In this document: piece after piece, positions 60,297 through 64,000 of the stretch
Layout of the letters: each line of letters begins with the position of its first letter
Numbering within the stretch: the stretch's first letter is position 1
Assembly (NCBI GenBank): GCA_003611955.1
Contig: RAZE01000008.1
Location: 62,001 to 126,000 of the forward strand
Direction of reading: 5' to 3'
DNA from: a bacterium 1XD8-76
GTDB lineage: Bacteria; Bacillota; Clostridia; Lachnospirales; Lachnospiraceae
Length of the DNA stretch: 64,000 bases
The notes under the pieces: model-generated
Databases searched by the model: none
What the model was told of the DNA's origin: nothing
Seen by the model: the letters and a program-made list of their open reading frames with translations, nothing else
Made by a program: the position numbers and the translations under genes

Positions 60297-60482
60297 CTAC
60301 CCCCCACGATACAGGTGCATGATAGAATACATATTGAAATCCTTGCGGATATTGATGTTTGTATAAAAATACGTCATATCACTGTCTGCTTTCCCGCTGA
60401 TTTTTACAGTATACGTTATCCGTAAGGGAAATGCAATAGTCTGAGTATTGATGGAAAGAGTAAAGCTGCCGCCCCACGGATC
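60297..60482 (-). pseudogene. possible gene remnant (61 open codons, no start)
   Basis: A minus-strand frame bounded by TAG codons reads DPWGGSFTLSINTQTIAFPL and later SDMTYFYTNINIRKDFNMYS, which looks protein-like, but it has no start codon or ribosome site in front (the first ATG is 20 codons before the end), and its upstream end lies in the solute-binding gene terminator. It may be the tail of a lost secreted-protein gene, or chance. Confidence 0.25.
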
Positions 60483-60502
60483 CTATTCCGCAAGGCGGCA
60501 GC
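60465..60502 (-). terminator. terminator after the solute-binding protein gene
   Basis: Stem GCTGCCGCC / GGCGGCAGC with a 20-base loop that has further pairing, followed by TTTACTCTTT on the minus strand. Confidence 0.7.
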
Positions 60503-60538
60503 CATCTTACCTCAGATATGTTTCTTTTCTATTCCCAT

Positions 60539-61918
60539 TTACTGTGCATCCTGCACATCCTGAACGCCCTGCAGTTCCGCCGCCGGGTCCGCCCCTGCCG
60601 CAACGTTCTGCATCGCGATCTGGATCGCTGTCTCCACTTCGCTGTTGCTCAGTTTACGATTTCCCACCGCATTGCTCACATAGCTGTTCACCTCGTCGAT
60701 GGACTGCTGCTGCAGTTCGCCGTCCACGGTGCCTGTGTAGGAGATCTCCTTGGATACCGGAGCGCCCTGCAGTTTGTTCACCCAGTACTGCTGGCCTTCG
60801 CCGTTCGCCATATACTCCACAAACTTCATAGCCGCTTCCTTCTCCTTGCAGTCTCTGTTGACTGCCATCATCACGTCAACACCCGCCGTGCCGCAGATCT
60901 TCCCGTCATCCACAACGGAGGGGAATACGCACATGCCGATCACATCGTTGTTGTTCGCGATCTCCGTCCCCTCTATCTCGCTGTTGGTCGGAGATGTGGG
61001 GCCGAGGTGCCAGGAACCTGTCAGGAAGAATACGGATTTTCTTGCAAAGAAATACTGGTCACGGGCATCGGGATAAGTCGCAACGCCCAGTGCACCCTCC
61101 TCAAAGATACCGTCGTTGAACATCTGCTGCCATGCCGTCATCGTATCCACAAAACACTGATCCGTCCAGGGACGCTCCCCTCTGTCCGCCTCATAAACGG
61201 CGCCTTCCTCAAACTCATTGGAGAGCTGTACAAAGATATCGCTGTTGATCCAGTCATCCGCAGCGCCGACTGCCACGCAGACATAGCCCTTTGCCTTCGC
61301 CTTCTCCGCCGCGTCCTTCAGCTCTTCATAAGTCTTCGGCACGCTCTCGATACCGCACTCATCCATCAGAGTCTTGTTGTACAGCAGATCCGTCATACCT
61401 GCCACTAAAAGAGGCATACCGACTACACTGCCGTCCTCCGTACTGCACTGTTCCACCGCGTTCTCGCTGATGATATCTGACCAGCCGCTCCAGTTGGCGT
61501 CCGCTAACGCCCTCATCTCCTCCGCGAACGGAGCGTACTGCTCCTTCATCGGTCCGGTGGTCAGGCCAAACAGATCGGGACCTGTGCCGGATGCCATCGC
61601 AACCTGCAGTTTCTCAAAATAGTCGTCCTGCTCTGTTCTCGTGTAATCGATCTTGATGCCCGGGTTTGCCTCTTCAAACGCCGCGATCATCTCCTCCGAC
61701 TGGTCCGTCGTGGGAAGCCAGGACCAGAATGTCAATGTCACTTCATCTCCGCCCGCTTCTCCCTCAGCCGGCGCTTCCGTCTGCGCCTCATCGCCTGCCT
61801 CCTGTGCCGGAGTTTCCGCTGTCTCCTCGGACGGTGCGTCGGAGCCGCAGCCCGCCAGACAGCCGACAGTCATCATAGCCGCTGCCATGACGGCAACTAT
61901 CTTTTTAAAGTTTTTCAT
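60539..61918 (-). CDS. carbohydrate ABC transporter solute-binding lipoprotein (family 1)
   Basis: A 459-residue extracellular lipoprotein. The signal peptide ends at the lipobox LAGC (Cys at about 24), followed by an acidic Glu/Ala linker. The binding fold shows LTFWSWLPTTDQSEEMIAAF near 64, ASGTGPDLFGLTTGPMKEQY near 105 and a C-terminal helical end. This is the type that delivers oligosaccharides to MalFG-like permeases. The ATG at 61918 has AGGAGG upstream; an in-frame ATG earlier lacks it. It stands downstream of a GH43 gene and a permease, so all three probably serve one plant glycan. Confidence 0.92.
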   Translation of the reverse strand: MKNFKKIVAVMAAAMMTVGCLAGCGSDAPSEETAETPAQEAGDEAQTEAPAEGEAGGDEVTLTFWSWLPTTDQSEEMIAAFEEANPGIKIDYTRTEQDDYFEKLQVAMASGTGPDLFGLTTGPMKEQYAPFAEEMRALADANWSGWSDIISENAVEQCSTEDGSVVGMPLLVAGMTDLLYNKTLMDECGIESVPKTYEELKDAAEKAKAKGYVCVAVGAADDWINSDIFVQLSNEFEEGAVYEADRGERPWTDQCFVDTMTAWQQMFNDGIFEEGALGVATYPDARDQYFFARKSVFFLTGSWHLGPTSPTNSEIEGTEIANNNDVIGMCVFPSVVDDGKICGTAGVDVMMAVNRDCKEKEAAMKFVEYMANGEGQQYWVNKLQGAPVSKEISYTGTVDGELQQQSIDEVNSYVSNAVGNRKLSNSEVETAIQIAMQNVAAGADPAAELQGVQDVQDAQ

Positions 61919-62036
61919 GATAAATCCCTCCTGTAATTTTTGTAACTTCATCATAAAATATTTTGTATATTCCGTTCACTCTAACTTTTTGCGCATTATT
62001 GAAATTTTTTGCAATGGGACGATGCCGCCTGCCGGC

Positions 62037-63926
62037 TCACCCTTTCACCCACATATAATCCTCCAGCGCCAGCCCACTCACTTCCAGGATAAGCGGCATT
62101 TTGGCCTCCTTCTCTGTGGATAAAACGGATATCCCCGACAGAGTTTTCACTTCCGCCTTCCCTTCATCCATAATTTTCCCGTCCGTCAGTAAGTATATCT
62201 TTTTATCTCCCTCATAATAATAGAAGGTCATCCTGTCCCGGGGAGACTCCACAGTACAGAGTTTTTGTTCCCCGCGGTACAGATCCGCCCGTCCGTCCGC
62301 CTGCACGCTCTTCCAGGCAAACCTTTCCGTACGGACACCGCTGCTGTCTCTGCTTCCATATGTACTGCCATCCCCAAAGGCACAGGTATTACCAGTCAGT
62401 CTCATCACATCTCCGGGTCCCCGCAGCGCCCCGTCCTTTATCTCCGCCGGCGAGCAGTCATAGAACTCCGGCAGAAAAACCAGCTCCTCGGCGAACAGTT
62501 CCGCCCCCTCCGCGATCACGGCGTTCTGCACACTCACCGGAGTAAAACAGCCGCCGATACCGATCCTTTCCAATTCTTTCGGAGCCCCTGCCGCCAGGCT
62601 CTCCTCAAAATCCATACTCAGGTCGTCGTCCAGGGTGACTCTGAAGCGATCCCGCTTCCTCTCCACGCCGATCAGATGAGGCACATCGAACCGGTATCCC
62701 GCCGGCAGATACATACTGCCAAGCCGCGCTGCGATCCCGCCGCGACGGCGAATCACGCTCATCTTCCGAAGGCCGCTGTGCATCTCCAGGGCGATATAAT
62801 TCTTCTCATCCCGATAAAGCGGATACAGCATATATCTCGCTCCCGCATGGGACATTCCGGCGCTGCACCAGATCTCCATCCTGTAGAAATCCTTTGCCTC
62901 CGCAAAAAAAACCTTCTCCTTCGCCGCTATCTCTCTCCCGGCAAAAAAACTCTTCCCCGGCACATCCCTCTCCTCAAAGGACGGCCCCGGACAGAACATC
63001 CTGTCCTCAAAATACAGCAGCGGATCGATCCGCATATTCCGTTGTTCCGTTCCCTGCCTGAGTCCCTCCTCGATATCGCGCCCGTGGTAGACGATCCAGT
63101 CCTCAAACAGATTCGGCGCTTTCGCCACCGTATTGTGCCCGGTTCCCTCCACCACGTCGTTCTTCTTTAAAAGGGGCGTCCACGTATACTCATCGGGATA
63201 TTTCCTCCACTCCATATCCCACAGGCTCTCTTTTATCTCCGCCACCGCGGTCCCCACAAAATAGTAGATATTTTCAAAGGCATTTGCGGAGTACAGTACC
63301 CAGCACTTATCCCCGTGGAAAACAGGGCTTGCCCCCTCGATCGTATACCAGTCCCTTCCGTCGCCGAAACGGTTTTCGGCGTAGATCTCCTGGGGCAGGG
63401 AGGGCAGCACCACCGGCTTCGGATTCCCCGCAAACTTCTCCGGCGATACCATCTTATCGAGCAGAATACAGGTGCCGGCCACCTTCTCCTCCAGCCCCAG
63501 CCAGTCGTTCACGGAATAAAACATGTACAGCTCCCCGCCTCGCTTCACCGGGTGGGAATCGATACTGAACTTCTCAAAAAAAGTCTTTCTGTAGACAAAA
63601 GGCCCAAGCGGGTCCTCCGACACCGCCAGCTTCAGGTGCTGTTCATGGCAGTCCTCTTCTTCCATCGGAATATTGGAATAATACATATAGAACATCCCGT
63701 TCAGATAGATCACCGACGGCGCCCAGTAGTGATGGTACTCTTTCTCACTTATCGCAAATCCCCGGAAATCCCAGTGCACCATATCCTCCGATACGCTCAC
63801 CTTCACCCCCGCCTCGTCCGTGGCGTAGCAGTAATACCTGCCGCACCACCTCATGATAAACGGATCCGGATTCGTATGCCGTCTCCCATCCGAAAACGGG
63901 ACCGGATTGCAAAATTTTTCTCTCAT
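62037..63926 (-). CDS. glycoside hydrolase family 43 protein
   Basis: A 629-residue enzyme with no signal peptide, so cytoplasmic. Residues about 5-300 form the GH43 beta-propeller: NPDPFIMRWCGRYYCYATDE near 19-38 with the base Asp, APSVIYLNGMFYMYYSNIP near 69, FFEKFSIDSHPVKRGGELYM near 116 with the Asp in SIDSHP, and a Glu near 195 (IEGASPVFHGD) as probable acid. Residues about 330-629 are an additional beta-rich domain. GH43 members are beta-xylosidases or arabinofuranosidases; specificity is not clear. AAGGAAC precedes the ATG. It lies between permease and binding-protein genes. Confidence 0.93.
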   Translation of the reverse strand: MREKFCNPVPFSDGRRHTNPDPFIMRWCGRYYCYATDEAGVKVSVSEDMVHWDFRGFAISEKEYHHYWAPSVIYLNGMFYMYYSNIPMEEEDCHEQHLKLAVSEDPLGPFVYRKTFFEKFSIDSHPVKRGGELYMFYSVNDWLGLEEKVAGTCILLDKMVSPEKFAGNPKPVVLPSLPQEIYAENRFGDGRDWYTIEGASPVFHGDKCWVLYSANAFENIYYFVGTAVAEIKESLWDMEWRKYPDEYTWTPLLKKNDVVEGTGHNTVAKAPNLFEDWIVYHGRDIEEGLRQGTEQRNMRIDPLLYFEDRMFCPGPSFEERDVPGKSFFAGREIAAKEKVFFAEAKDFYRMEIWCSAGMSHAGARYMLYPLYRDEKNYIALEMHSGLRKMSVIRRRGGIAARLGSMYLPAGYRFDVPHLIGVERKRDRFRVTLDDDLSMDFEESLAAGAPKELERIGIGGCFTPVSVQNAVIAEGAELFAEELVFLPEFYDCSPAEIKDGALRGPGDVMRLTGNTCAFGDGSTYGSRDSSGVRTERFAWKSVQADGRADLYRGEQKLCTVESPRDRMTFYYYEGDKKIYLLTDGKIMDEGKAEVKTLSGISVLSTEKEAKMPLILEVSGLALEDYMWVKG

Positions 63927-63947
63927 AATTTCCGTTCCTTTCCTCTG

Positions 63948-64000
63948 TTACCCTTTCACAGAACCAGCCGTGATGCCGCTCACTAAGAACTTCTGGCTCA
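63948..64000 (-). CDS. carbohydrate ABC transporter permease (C-terminal fragment)
   Basis: Only the last 17 codons are visible, reading SQKFLVSGITAGSVKG, which matches the conserved end of MalG-like permeases (QKYFVKGLTAGAVKG-type). The gene runs off the right edge. It precedes the GH43 gene by 21 bases, so it belongs to the same operon. Confidence 0.85.
   Translation of the reverse strand, partial: SQKFLVSGITAGSVKG

Larger units (their letters stand above)
60214..60538. other. 325-base gap between the lipoprotein and solute-binding genes
   Basis: Contains the upstream region of the lipoprotein gene, an open frame remnant at 60297-60482 and the terminator of the binding-protein gene. AT-rich in 60214-60290. 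No gene with a start and ribosome site is seen. Confidence 0.6.

Noticed and set aside
1-64000. CRISPR array, transposon ends, tRNA or rRNA genes
   Set aside because: No regularly spaced direct repeats, no transposase-like frame and no cloverleaf were seen; short tRNA-like sequences could be missed by eye.

Overview
The window looks like chromosome of a motile, Gram-positive member of the Clostridia, most probably a flagellated Lachnospiraceae. The basis is the gene families (late flagellar genes with FliW/CsrA and FlaG, a SleB-type cortex-lytic hydrolase, an S-box metK leader, an L10 leader, SigD-type promoters) and strong Shine-Dalgarno sequences throughout. I saw no rRNA, tRNA, CRISPR, transposase or phage gene. 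Nearly all genes lie on the minus strand.

From left to right. Positions 1-11,850 carry the ribosomal/RNA polymerase cluster. Read on the minus strand it is rpmG-secE-nusG-rplK-rplA, then an L10-leader-controlled rplJ-rplL, then rpoB, which is cut by the window edge. The two halves are split by about 7 kb of unrelated genes: a CapA-like protein and a complete LacI-regulated sugar ABC operon (lacI, binding protein, permease, ATPase, esterase) with its own consensus promoter and two matching LacI-type operators. Positions 11,900-14,900 hold an orphan FliD-like gene, a UDP-galactopyranose mutase and an XRE regulator. Positions 14,895-24,942 are the late flagellar block flgM-flgN-flgK-flgK-flgL-fliW-csrA and flaG-fliD-fliS-fliT-like. 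Each half begins at a near-perfect sigma-28 (SigD) promoter, and a strong terminator separates them.

Positions 24,940-36,990 are a train of housekeeping genes: a zinc peptidase, a TRIC/UPF0126 channel, a hemerythrin-REC fusion, lysS fused to an HD domain, greA, an unknown gene, dusB, a DUF6145-like gene, birA, argF, the SPFH/NfeD pair and a SleB-like hydrolase. Positions 37,248-39,900 contain proC and a two-gene ECF sigma/membrane-protein module whose genes share the same unusual promoter sequence. Positions 39,910-49,070 hold an SpoU methyltransferase, pfkA, dnaE, a lipoprotein, metK behind a SAM-I riboswitch, and a tail-anchored J-domain-like protein. Positions 49,296-59,000 hold an HD-GYP phosphodiesterase, a nucleoside hydrolase with a divergent Crp/Fnr regulator, murA, an M23/LysM peptidase, a Y-family polymerase, a flavin reductase, a coiled-coil membrane protein and a small alarmone synthetase, plus a structured intergenic transcription-unit candidate. 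Positions 59,242-64,000 carry a lipoprotein and part of a carbohydrate operon (permease fragment, GH43 enzyme, solute-binding lipoprotein).

The observations most worth follow-up are the ECF module with duplicated promoters, the hemerythrin/CheX-like/REC fusion, the LysRS-HD fusion, the operon inserted in the ribosomal cluster with paired operators, and the small structured transcription unit near 58.2 kb. Starts were chosen from Shine-Dalgarno placement and family start points; promoters and hairpins were found by eye, with no computed scores.
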